7,021 bases of DNA, from the NCBI GenBank assembly GCA_030146605.1, contig JASLBO010000289.1:1-7021 (forward strand), written 5' to 3'. The first letter of the stretch is position 1. The number at the start of each line of letters is the position of its first letter. Position numbers and translations under genes: made by a program. Shown here piece by piece: positions 1 through 5,831 of this stretch. The notes under the pieces are model-generated. The model searched no databases and was not told where the DNA came from. It saw only the letters and a program-made list of their open reading frames with translations. This DNA comes from Sphingomonas sp. Its GTDB lineage: Bacteria > Pseudomonadota > Alphaproteobacteria > Sphingomonadales > Sphingomonadaceae.

Positions 1-123
1 CGCGACGGCAATCTCGAAATCTACAAGACCGGCGCCACCACGCCCGAGACGATCCGCATCGAAGGCGGTTTCGCAGAGGTCAACGAGCGCGGACTCACCG
101 TGCTCGCCGAAAAAGCTGCTTAA
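1..123 (+). CDS. atpC: ATP synthase F1 epsilon subunit, C-terminal end only (5' part outside window)
   Basis: The first 40 codons read in frame 1 and end with TAA at 121-123. The peptide contains RIEGGFAEVNERGLTVLAE, which matches the last strands of the epsilon-subunit beta-sandwich (E. coli has a similar GGILEV...VTVLAD stretch). Epsilon sits on the central stalk of F1Fo ATP synthase and couples proton flow to rotation. Only two residue types (K, A) follow the TVLAE segment before the stop, so the two-helix C-terminal domain that inhibits ATP hydrolysis in E. coli is absent. Short epsilon forms are, as I recall, normal in sphingomonads, so I read this as the natural length rather than a truncation. 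atpC usually ends an atp operon, which fits the hairpin after it. The start lies outside the window. Confidence 0.88.
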   Translation, partial: RDGNLEIYKTGATTPETIRIEGGFAEVNERGLTVLAEKAA

Positions 124-144
124 CGCACTTTAAACCACGTCCAC

Positions 145-160
145 TGCAGTAGCGACATCC
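145..160 (+). repeat. 16-base intergenic motif, copy 1 of 2
   Basis: TGCAGTAGCGACATCC here matches 5776-5791 in 15 of 16 positions on the same strand. Both copies lie in short gaps a few dozen bases before a gene with a non-ATG start. Here the motif overlaps the left arm of the 151-178 hairpin. Two copies in 7 kb can occur by chance, so a function is not established. Confidence 0.3.
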
Positions 161-178
161 CAACGGAGGGATGTCGCT
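151..178 (+). terminator. Perfect 11-bp hairpin after atpC, overlapping the next gene's start region
   Basis: AGCGACATCCC (151-161) and GGGATGTCGCT (168-178) are exact reverse complements around the six-base loop AACGGA. It lies 27 bases after the atpC stop, where an operon-end terminator is expected. The bases after it (TGGCGG) are not a T-run, so it is not a classical intrinsic terminator. Its right arm and loop include the best Shine-Dalgarno sequence for the next gene, so it could instead, or also, hide that site. The structure is certain as sequence; its role is inferred. Confidence 0.5.
165..170 (+). promoter_or_regulatory. Strong Shine-Dalgarno supporting the TTG start at 178
   Basis: GGAGGG lies seven bases before TTG at 178-180. 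It is the main reason for choosing this start over GTG at 256, which has no recognisable ribosome-binding site. Half of the site is in the loop and half in the stem of the 151-178 hairpin. Confidence 0.5.
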
Positions 179-1695
179 TGGCGGTACATCAATCTATTTT
201 CGTCACGGCGTGGAAACCACCGTCACTCAGCCAGCAGGCATGGCGATCTGGCAATGTGCAGATCGCGCTGTTGCTCTTGGCATCATCTCTCCTCATTCGG
301 CTGCCGCAATTCGGCAATGTGCTGTTTGGCGAGGACGGGCAGTTCTACCTGCTGGTTGGCAGTCGGATGGTTCATGGCGCCATCCCCTATGTTGACATAT
401 GGGACCGCAAACCCTTTGGGCTCTTCGCGCTATTCGCGCTCTTCAATATGGTTGGCGGTGACGCATTCCTTGTCGCCCAGCTCGCCGCGACCCTGTCAAC
501 GGCGGCCACTGCGTTCATCGTCGCGCTGATCGCCCGACGCTCCGTCGGCCAGTTGCCCGCCGCTGGTGCCGGGATCGTCTACATGCTCCTGGTTTCGCTG
601 CTCGGCGGCGATGCGACCCAGACCCCCCTCTTCTACAATCTCCTCATTGCTGCGGCGGCTTGGCTGGTACTGCGCACCGCTCCCGCGCTAGACGCGCCGC
701 GCGACCTGCAGCGAGCGCTCGCGGCAATGCTGCTTTGCGGCGTGGCGATCCAGATCAAGACCATCGCGGTGTTCGAGGGCGTAGCGATTGGCTGTTGGCT
801 CTTGGCCAGGATGTGGCGGGTCGTCCCCAATGGGCTCATCATCCGGCGATTGCTCATCTTCGCTTCGGTCGGTCTGGCTCCTACCCTCGCGGTGGCCCTT
901 GGCTACGCAGCGATCGGCCATTTCGATAGCTGGTGGTTCGCCAACGTCCTATCGCAGCTGCGCAAGGAAGGCGGACTCGCACCCGAATCCTTGGAACGGT
1001 TGAGCGAGCTGGCGCCATTCATGGCGTTGATGGCACTGACTGCGATCATGGGCGCGCGTCATATGGGCCCGTCCCCGCAACGCTCCCTCCTTGTCACATG
1101 GAGTTGTTTCGCTTTCGCTGATGCCTTTGCTCTGGGCAATTTCTGGTGGCACTATGCGCTGCCATTTGCCTTGCCGGTCTCTACCCTTTCGGCGTCGCTG
1201 TTCGCCGCTCCGCGAACGGGCAAGCTGTTTTTCCTCCTGCTGACTGCCTATCCTTTGGTGGATTCACAGATTTTCGACCGTATCAATGCGGCGCGAGCCC
1301 AGCACAGCCTGCGGACGACGCTCGCGGCGATGCCTCGGGACACTTCAACTCAGTGCCTGTTGGCATATGAAGTTCCAGCAGCTTACTATGTGCTCACGCA
1401 AGCCTGCCTCGTCACGCCATATACCTTCGTCGATCACTTGCGCTCTTCGGCGGAGGCACGCGCGTTGCCTGTGGACGCCAGTTCGGCGCTCCGCAGCGCG
1501 CTGGCTCGTAAACCCGGCACCATTCTGACCATTGGCGGCTCGCAATGGCGTATGCGAAACCGTGCGAACGACGCCATGCTTGCGCAGGCATTGCAGCGGC
1601 AGTACCGGCTGGTTGCACGGCTGCCGTTCAGACGCGGCCCCGCCAGCGGCCAGACTTTCCTGATCTGGCGCCGCAACGATCTCCCAGCGCGGTGA
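178..1695 (+). CDS. Multi-spanning membrane glycosyltransferase-like protein (GT-C fold, GT39/PMT type)
   Basis: This 505-residue protein has about nine to eleven hydrophobic segments, for example residues 27-43, 80-118, 125-143, 150-166, 182-208, 225-245, 278-292, 305-345 and 352-365. After the first helix comes an ED pair (E52-D53) and then PYVDIWDRKP (70-79). This acidic first-loop signature is typical of GT39/ArnT-like enzymes, which use polyprenyl-phosphate sugar donors at the periplasmic side of the inner membrane. A soluble tail of about 120 residues (from about 385) follows the last helix. The acceptor and sugar are unknown, and no polysaccharide genes are nearby. TTG at 178 is chosen for its GGAGGG site; GTG at 256 (residue 27) would also leave an intact first helix. 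Codon use (TTG, CTT, TCT) and local base composition appear less GC-rich than in cpaF, which hints at separate acquisition. Family confident, substrate not. Confidence 0.8.
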   Translation: MAVHQSIFVTAWKPPSLSQQAWRSGNVQIALLLLASSLLIRLPQFGNVLFGEDGQFYLLVGSRMVHGAIPYVDIWDRKPFGLFALFALFNMVGGDAFLVAQLAATLSTAATAFIVALIARRSVGQLPAAGAGIVYMLLVSLLGGDATQTPLFYNLLIAAAAWLVLRTAPALDAPRDLQRALAAMLLCGVAIQIKTIAVFEGVAIGCWLLARMWRVVPNGLIIRRLLIFASVGLAPTLAVALGYAAIGHFDSWWFANVLSQLRKEGGLAPESLERLSELAPFMALMALTAIMGARHMGPSPQRSLLVTWSCFAFADAFALGNFWWHYALPFALPVSTLSASLFAAPRTGKLFFLLLTAYPLVDSQIFDRINAARAQHSLRTTLAAMPRDTSTQCLLAYEVPAAYYVLTQACLVTPYTFVDHLRSSAEARALPVDASSALRSALARKPGTILTIGGSQWRMRNRANDAMLAQALQRQYRLVARLPFRRGPASGQTFLIWRRNDLPAR

Positions 1696-1825
1696 TCGCC
1701 CCAAGCCGAGGACCACAATGGCAAGGTCGAGAACCAGCAGCGCCGGCATGCCTCCCGGTTTGGTTAGGCAATTCTAAAGCCTTGAGGGGTAAGCCTGCCC
1801 AATCGCGGGGATTACAGGTTTACCG
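1696..1825. other. Non-coding gap before cpaF, probable promoter region
   Basis: I find no convincing gene in these 130 bases. The stretch around 1755-1790 is AT-richer than its surroundings and contains a short palindrome, TTAG-GCAATT-CTAA (1764-1777), about 50 bases before the cpaF start. It could be an operator or part of the cpaF promoter, but no clear -35/-10 pair is visible. The cpaF ribosome site is weak (AGG at 1816-1818, seven bases before ATG). Confidence 0.3.
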
Positions 1826-3388
1826 ATGAGCGCTTTCGGACGACGCAACGGATTGGGTGGCGGAGCAACGGGCGGGCGGCCGGCTTTCGGTGTCGCGCGG
1901 CCGATGCAGGGCCCCGGCCCGGCGCCGCGCCCCTCCGATCCGATGCCGGTGGGCGGCGAGCAGTTTCCGCCGATCAACAGCGTTCCGCTCCCCGGTGCGG
2001 CGACCCCCGACCCGATGGAGCAGCGCGATCCCGCCGCCGGCAACGCAGCCAACAGCGAAGCGCTGCAGCGTCTCGCGGATCGTCAGGCGACGTCGGGCGA
2101 CGCCGGCAATTCACGCGTCGAAGGCTTCGAGGCCTCGATCCACCGCATCAAGGAACAGGTGCTGCCGCGCCTGCTCGAGCGCGTCGACCCCGAAGCCGCC
2201 GCGACTCTCACCAAGGACGAGCTGGCCGAGGAATTCCGCCCGATCATCGGCGAAGTGCTCGCCGAGCTCAAGCTCACGCTCAACCGCCGCGAGCAGTTCG
2301 CGCTGGAGAAAGTGCTCGTCGACGAGCTGCTCGGGCTCGGGCCGCTCGAGGAATTGCTGGCTGATCCGGCCATCTCCGACATCATGGTCAATGGCCCCGA
2401 GCAGACCTATATCGAGCGCAAGGGCAAGCTCGAACTCGCCAACATCCAGTTCCGCGACGAGGAGCATCTGTTCCAGATCGCCCAGCGCATCTGCAACTCG
2501 GTCGGCCGCCGCGTCGACCAGACCACCCCGCTCGCCGACGCCCGGCTCAAGGACGGCAGCCGCGTCAACGTCATCGTCCCGCCGCTCAGCTTGCGCGGCA
2601 CCGCGATCTCGATTCGTAAATTCTCGGCCAAGCCGATCACGCTCGACATGATGGCGAACGGCGGCTCGATGAGCCAGAAGATGGCCACTGCGCTCAAGAT
2701 CGCCGGCGCCAGCCGCTTCAACATCGTCATCTCGGGCGGCACCGGCTCGGGCAAGACGACGATGCTCAACGCCCTGTCGAAGATGATCGACCCGGGCGAG
2801 CGCGTGCTGACGATCGAGGACGCCGCCGAGCTTCGCCTCCAGCAGCCGCACTGGCTGCCGCTCGAAACCCGTCCGCCCAATCTCGAGGGCCAGGGCGAGA
2901 TCACGATTCGCGATCTCGTCAAGAACGCGCTGCGTATGCGCCCGGATCGCATCATCCTCGGCGAAATCCGTGGATCCGAGTGCTTCGACATGCTCTCGGC
3001 GATGAACACCGGCCATGACGGCTCGATGTGCACGCTTCACTCCAACTCCCCGCGCGAGGCGCTGGCGCGTATGGAGAACATGGTGATGATGTCGGACATC
3101 AAGGTGCCCAAGGAAGCGATCTCGCGCCAGATCGCCGACTCGGTCGATCTGATCATCCAGGTCAAGCGCCTGCGCGACGGTTCGCGCCGCGTGACCAACG
3201 TCACCGAAGTAATCGGCATGGAAGGCCCGGTGATCGTCACCCAGGAGCTGTTCAAGTTCGAGTATCTGGACGAGTCGGCCGACGGCAAGATCATCGGCGA
3301 GTACCGGTCGATGGGGCTGCGTCCCTACACGCTCGACAAGGCGCGCCAATACGGCTTCGATCACGCGATGCTCGAGGCGTGCCTCTGA
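1826..3388 (+). CDS. cpaF: CpaF/TadA family secretion ATPase (Tad/Flp pilus motor)
   Basis: This 520-residue protein is a VirB11/PulE-superfamily ATPase. Cytoplasmic hexamers of CpaF/TadA hydrolyse ATP to drive Tad (Flp) pilus extension and retraction. Residues 1-95 are Gly/Pro-rich and probably disordered. A helical and N-terminal domain follows (about 98-250), with GPLEELLADPAISDIMVNGP near 172 and the Arg-rich GRRVDQ at 227-232. The nucleotide-binding domain has Walker A GGTGSGKT (304-311, K310), an Asp-box segment TIEDAAELRL (329-338), Walker B RIILGE (375-380, E380) and a His box TGHDGSMCTLH with H397 and H405. All catalytic signatures are intact and the length is normal. ATG at 1826 has a weak upstream AGG, but the MSAFGRRNG-type start resembles sphingomonad CpaF proteins as I remember them. 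The usual tad neighbours are missing on both sides, so its pilus partners must be elsewhere. Confidence 0.95.
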   Translation: MSAFGRRNGLGGGATGGRPAFGVARPMQGPGPAPRPSDPMPVGGEQFPPINSVPLPGAATPDPMEQRDPAAGNAANSEALQRLADRQATSGDAGNSRVEGFEASIHRIKEQVLPRLLERVDPEAAATLTKDELAEEFRPIIGEVLAELKLTLNRREQFALEKVLVDELLGLGPLEELLADPAISDIMVNGPEQTYIERKGKLELANIQFRDEEHLFQIAQRICNSVGRRVDQTTPLADARLKDGSRVNVIVPPLSLRGTAISIRKFSAKPITLDMMANGGSMSQKMATALKIAGASRFNIVISGGTGSGKTTMLNALSKMIDPGERVLTIEDAAELRLQQPHWLPLETRPPNLEGQGEITIRDLVKNALRMRPDRIILGEIRGSECFDMLSAMNTGHDGSMCTLHSNSPREALARMENMVMMSDIKVPKEAISRQIADSVDLIIQVKRLRDGSRRVTNVTEVIGMEGPVIVTQELFKFEYLDESADGKIIGEYRSMGLRPYTLDKARQYGFDHAMLEACL

Positions 3389-3421
3389 CGCCTGGCTGGC
3401 GGCGGCGGCCCTTTCGGCGGT

Positions 3422-3429
3422 AAGGCGGG
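3422..3429 (+). promoter_or_regulatory. Shine-Dalgarno-like site for the GTG start at 3433
   Basis: AAGGCGGG overlaps the in-frame TAA at 3421-3423 that closes the reading frame upstream. AGG at 3423-3425 is seven bases before GTG 3433, the only start codon between that stop and the predicted signal peptide. Confidence 0.4.
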
Positions 3430-3432
3430 CCC

Positions 3433-4575
3433 GTGCTCGCCCTCCTCGCCCCCGTCATCGCATTGGCCCAGCCGGAGCCCGGGACCGTGCTCGCGTCCGA
3501 TACCGAGGCGCGCTGGGTGGATTTCGAGCTCACCACGTACAATCAGGTCCGTTTTCCGATTGAGCTCAACGGCCATGCGAGCTGGGCCATCCTCGATACG
3601 GGCCTGAGCGATACGATCGTCGCCAGCCGATTCGCGCGGACCGCGGGGCTGACCGCGACGCGCCGCCAGCAGGCGCTCGCCATCGGCGGCGGCGTCGAGG
3701 TAGGCTGGGCCGACGTGAATTCGATTCGCTTCGCCGGCCTCACCCGGACCCATGGCCGAGTCGGTATCGCCGATCCGGCGGGCGAGATCCGCTTCGGCGC
3801 GGACATATTGGTGGGCGCCGACATCCTCAGCTGCTGCGCGCTCGACATCGACTATGCCGCGCGGCGCTTTCGCATCCTCTCCAGCGGCCGAATGCCCTTC
3901 ACCGGCAGCACCGCGCCGCTGCGGCGGAGGAGCCCGAACGGCGTCTATCAATCCGAAGTCAGCGTCGTCGGCAAGCTGCTCAAGCCGATCATCGTCGACA
4001 CCGGCGACGGCGGCGCGCTGACCCTGAGCCGCACCGCCTGGGCGTCCATCGGCTATCGCGGCGCGCGGATCACGACCACTTTGGGCTGGGGCATGGGTGG
4101 GCCCGTGGTCACCGACACGCTGATCGTGCCCTCGCTGGCGATCGCGGGCATGCCGCCGCGCGAAGCCGAACTGCGGATCGAAGGCGAAGGCGGCTTTTCG
4201 GCGTCCGTGGGTGCTGCCGGACGCCTCGGCACCGGCACGCTGCAAGGCTATCGGGTTCTGCTCGATCCGCGCGCAGGGCGGATGATCCTCCGGCCGGGCA
4301 GCGCCCCCGCCGCGCCGGTCCCGCGTTCGACCAGCGGCCTGCTCGTCGAGTTCACCGGAACCGCACTGCGCATCCTCCACGTCATGCGCGGCTCTCCCGC
4401 GGCGGCCGGCGGGTGGCAAGCGGGCGAGCAGATCTGCGCTGCGGACGGGATTGCGGTGCCCGAGGACGCGCGTGACGGCGCGATCGAATGGACGGTCGGG
4501 GTGCCTGGGCGTGTCCTCCGGCTCGGGCTTTGCGACGGCACCGAACGCAGCCTGACGCTCGCCGACTTCTACTAG
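3433..4575 (+). CDS. Exported aspartyl-protease-like protein, two DTG lobes plus PDZ-like C-terminus
   Basis: The 380-residue product begins with a short signal peptide (MLALLAPVIALAQ, likely cleavage after ALA) lacking the usual positive n-region. It has two aspartyl-protease half-domains. ILDTG is at residues 53-57 (D55) in lobe 1, within an ELNGHASW...DTGLSDT context typical of retropepsin-like bacterial proteases. IIVDTGDGG has D189 in lobe 2. Either two lobes pair in one chain, as in pepsin, or lobe 2 is scaffolding. Residues from about 300 (VEFTGTALRILHVMRGSPAAAGGWQAGEQI) resemble a PDZ domain, with the hydrophobic strand and the SPAAxAGxxxGD-like turn, suggesting binding of protein C-termini. 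The likely location is periplasmic or cell surface; the substrate is unknown. It starts 44 bp after cpaF on the same strand and may be co-transcribed. GTG is the only upstream start in frame. Protease activity is inferred from motifs only. Confidence 0.85.
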   Translation: MLALLAPVIALAQPEPGTVLASDTEARWVDFELTTYNQVRFPIELNGHASWAILDTGLSDTIVASRFARTAGLTATRRQQALAIGGGVEVGWADVNSIRFAGLTRTHGRVGIADPAGEIRFGADILVGADILSCCALDIDYAARRFRILSSGRMPFTGSTAPLRRRSPNGVYQSEVSVVGKLLKPIIVDTGDGGALTLSRTAWASIGYRGARITTTLGWGMGGPVVTDTLIVPSLAIAGMPPREAELRIEGEGGFSASVGAAGRLGTGTLQGYRVLLDPRAGRMILRPGSAPAAPVPRSTSGLLVEFTGTALRILHVMRGSPAAAGGWQAGEQICAADGIAVPEDARDGAIEWTVGVPGRVLRLGLCDGTERSLTLADFY

Positions 4576-4603
4576 AGCGGCTTTCAGCCCGATTCGCTCA
4601 CAT

Positions 4604-4690
4604 CCGTTCGCCCTGAGCTTGTCCAAGGGCTGCTAGCCGCAAGCGTACGTACGTCTCCAGAGGGGCCTTCGACAAGCTCAGGCCGAACGG
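4604..4690. repeat. Long imperfect inverted repeat (REP-like palindrome) between convergent genes
   Basis: Left arm 4604-4628 contains CGCCCTGAGCTTGTCCAAGG and right arm 4666-4690 begins CCTTCGACAAGCTCAGG. The 25-base arms pair with two mismatches. The 37-base centre contains the alternating CGTACGTACGT (4644-4654). It lies between the stops of two convergent genes (4575 and 4717), a usual place for such elements, and could fold in RNA from either strand and act as a bidirectional terminator or protect 3' ends. I recall this CTTCGACAAGCTCAGG family as dispersed in many sphingomonad genomes. No transposase is present. Confidence 0.85.
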
Positions 4691-4716
4691 AAGATGCGAG
4701 GCACAGCAGCTTCCCT

Positions 4717-4938
4717 CTAGCGAAGGTTGAGCGCCAGGCTCGCGAGGATCAATCCGATCAGCATCGCGAGCACCTGAATCATCGTCCACGGCATGAACCC
4801 CACCCTGTCGACATCGCGCCGGCGGCGGCGGCGGTGCTCGCCGAAGCCGCTGCCGATCGCGATGATGATCGCAATCGCCGCGCCGCCCCATAATTGTTGT
4901 TGCATCGACTCGAAAAACTCCCACATGGCGGGTGGCAT
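4717..4938 (-). CDS. Small two-helix inner-membrane protein, unknown function
   Basis: The 73-residue product has a hydrophobic segment LWGGAAIAIIIAIGSGFG (about 16-33), a basic loop with six consecutive arginines (about 36-41) followed by DVDRVGFMPW, and a second segment MIQVLAMLIGLILASLALNL. The positive-inside rule predicts a hairpin with the Arg loop in the cytoplasm and both ends outside. The compact, well-formed topology argues that it is real although it is short and on the opposite strand. The start is uncertain: ATG at 4938, 4926 (MWEFF...) and 4905 (MQQQ...) are in frame, and none has a good Shine-Dalgarno at proper spacing. It is divergent from the methyltransferase gene, with 17 bp between the two starts, and convergent with the protease. 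I do not recognise a named family. Confidence 0.65.
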   Translation of the reverse strand: MPPAMWEFFESMQQQLWGGAAIAIIIAIGSGFGEHRRRRRRDVDRVGFMPWTMIQVLAMLIGLILASLALNLR

Positions 4939-4944
4939 CTAGGC

Positions 4945-4950
4945 AAGGAA
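4945..4950 (+). promoter_or_regulatory. Shine-Dalgarno that fixes the methyltransferase start at ATG 4956
   Basis: AAGGAA ends five bases before ATG 4956, near-ideal spacing. It rules against the longer reading from GTG 4932, which would place this site inside the coding region and put eight extra residues ahead of the signal peptide. Confidence 0.6.
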
Positions 4951-4955
4951 ATCGC

Positions 4956-5765
4956 ATGCGCCAGACCCTTACCGTGCTCGGCCTTCTCACCACCGCGATT
5001 GCGGTCGCCAGCGTCGCCGCAGGCGAGCCGCGGACCCAGCGCCACGCGATCAAGGATGCGGTATCCGCGAGCACGCGCAGCCCGGCCAATCTCGCCCGCG
5101 ACAAATATCGTCATCCGGTCGAGACGCTGAGCTTCTTCGGGGTCAAGCCGGGCGACACGGTGGTCGAGATCTGGCCCGGCGGCGGCTGGTATACCGAGAT
5201 TCTCGGGCCGCTCACTGCCGGCAAGGGCACGCTCTATGCTGCGGCGCCGTTGCCGAACGGCGTGAAGGGCGTGCAAACGCTGCAGGCGAAGGACGCGGCC
5301 GCCTATGGCCATGTGAAGTTCGCCGCTTTCCCGTGGACCGAGGGTCAGCCCAAGGTCCCCGACGGCAGCGCCGATATCGTCCTCACCTTCCGCAACGTCC
5401 ATAACTGGCGGATGGGCAACAAGGAGGGCGACTATTCGCCCAAGGCCTTCGCGCAGATGTTCGCGATGCTCAAGCCGGGCGGCGTGCTCGGCATCGAGGA
5501 CCATCGCCTGCCCGAGAGCGCCAGCGCCGAACGTGAGAAGAGCAGCGGCTATATCAAGGTGTCGACCGTGCGCCGTCTCGCCGAGCAGGCGGGTTTCAAG
5601 TTCGTCGCCGCGTCCGAGGTCAATGCCAATCCGAAGGACACCACCGAGTGGGAGAACGGGGTCTGGACGCTGCCGCCCACCTATCGGCTCAAGGATGTCG
5701 ACCGGGCGAAGTACGAAGCGATCGGCGAGAGCGACCGGATGACGCTAAAGTTCAGGAAGCCCTGA
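4956..5765 (+). CDS. Exported class I SAM-dependent methyltransferase-like protein (COG4798 type)
   Basis: The chosen 269-residue product begins MRQTLTVLGLLTTAIAVASV, a classical Sec signal peptide with Arg at 2, a long hydrophobic core and likely cleavage near AA|GE. There is no lipobox Cys. The mature part carries a Rossmann-like methyltransferase core. Motif I is VVEIWPGGGWYTEIL, starting at V69, where the usual D/E-x-G-x-G-x-G loop is E-I-W-P-G-G-G-W. A later DIVLTFRNVHNW segment corresponds to motif III/IV, and MLKPGGVLGIEDHRL to the motif V strand. These features, including the WPGGGWYTE loop, match the predicted methyltransferases of COG4798 as I remember them. The substrate is unknown. 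Export is odd because SAM is made in the cytoplasm, so the protein may bind another ligand or use imported SAM. It is a single gene, divergent from the small membrane protein. Confidence 0.85.
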   Translation: MRQTLTVLGLLTTAIAVASVAAGEPRTQRHAIKDAVSASTRSPANLARDKYRHPVETLSFFGVKPGDTVVEIWPGGGWYTEILGPLTAGKGTLYAAAPLPNGVKGVQTLQAKDAAAYGHVKFAAFPWTEGQPKVPDGSADIVLTFRNVHNWRMGNKEGDYSPKAFAQMFAMLKPGGVLGIEDHRLPESASAEREKSSGYIKVSTVRRLAEQAGFKFVAASEVNANPKDTTEWENGVWTLPPTYRLKDVDRAKYEAIGESDRMTLKFRKP

Positions 5766-5775
5766 ACATTCTTGT

Positions 5776-5791
5776 TGCAGTAGCGAAATCC
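5776..5791 (+). repeat. 16-base intergenic motif, copy 2 of 2
   Basis: TGCAGTAGCGAAATCC matches 145-160 with one difference (A for C). It begins ten bases after the methyltransferase stop and ends 40 bases before the receptor-like gene. Unlike copy 1 it is not part of a long hairpin. Confidence 0.3.
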
Positions 5792-5800
5792 TCCACGCTC

Positions 5801-5810
5801 CGTTAACCAA
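5801..5810 (+). promoter_or_regulatory. Possible CtrA-type half site before the receptor-like gene
   Basis: CGTTAACCAA contains TTAACC, resembling the alphaproteobacterial CtrA half site (TTAACCAT, or TTAA-N7-TTAA for a full box). CtrA often controls motility and chemotaxis genes, which would suit the gene starting at 5832. Only one half site is visible and no second TTAA lies at seven-base spacing, so this is weak. Confidence 0.2.
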
Positions 5811-5831
5811 TCGTCTCTAGCAATCGGATTC

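Noticed and set aside
171..395. ATG at 171 directly after GGAGGG, 74-residue frame
   Set aside because: It has no spacing from the ribosome site, and the product is an out-of-frame reading of the glycosyltransferase with no membrane pattern.
1345..1749. Minus-strand frame beginning with a hydrophobic MPALLVLDLAIVVLGLG stretch
   Set aside because: Only the first 18 or so residues look protein-like. The rest is antisense to the glycosyltransferase tail, and the possible ribosome site is too close to the ATG.
2111..3364. 417-residue open frame on the minus strand opposite cpaF
   Set aside because: Arg/Asp/Leu/His-rich composition typical of the antisense of a GC-rich gene; cpaF on the plus strand has every family motif.
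3389..3432. A WLAAAALSA-like hydrophobic stretch in another frame before the protease, suggesting a frameshifted signal peptide
   Set aside because: No start codon leads into it in that frame, and the GTG 3433 start already gives a usable signal peptide with a ribosome site.
3361..4626. 421-residue open frame on the minus strand opposite the protease
   Set aside because: Low-complexity Arg/Ala/Gly/Asp content, no recognisable domain, and it runs into the 4604-4690 repeat. The plus-strand protein has a signal peptide and DTG motifs.
4604..4690. Inverted repeat as ends of an insertion sequence
   Set aside because: The arms are only 37 bases apart, with no transposase and no target duplication seen; a REP-like palindrome fits better.
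4932..4955. Longer methyltransferase start at GTG 4932
   Set aside because: It would bury the good AAGGAA ribosome site inside the gene and add MASRQGNR before a complete signal peptide.
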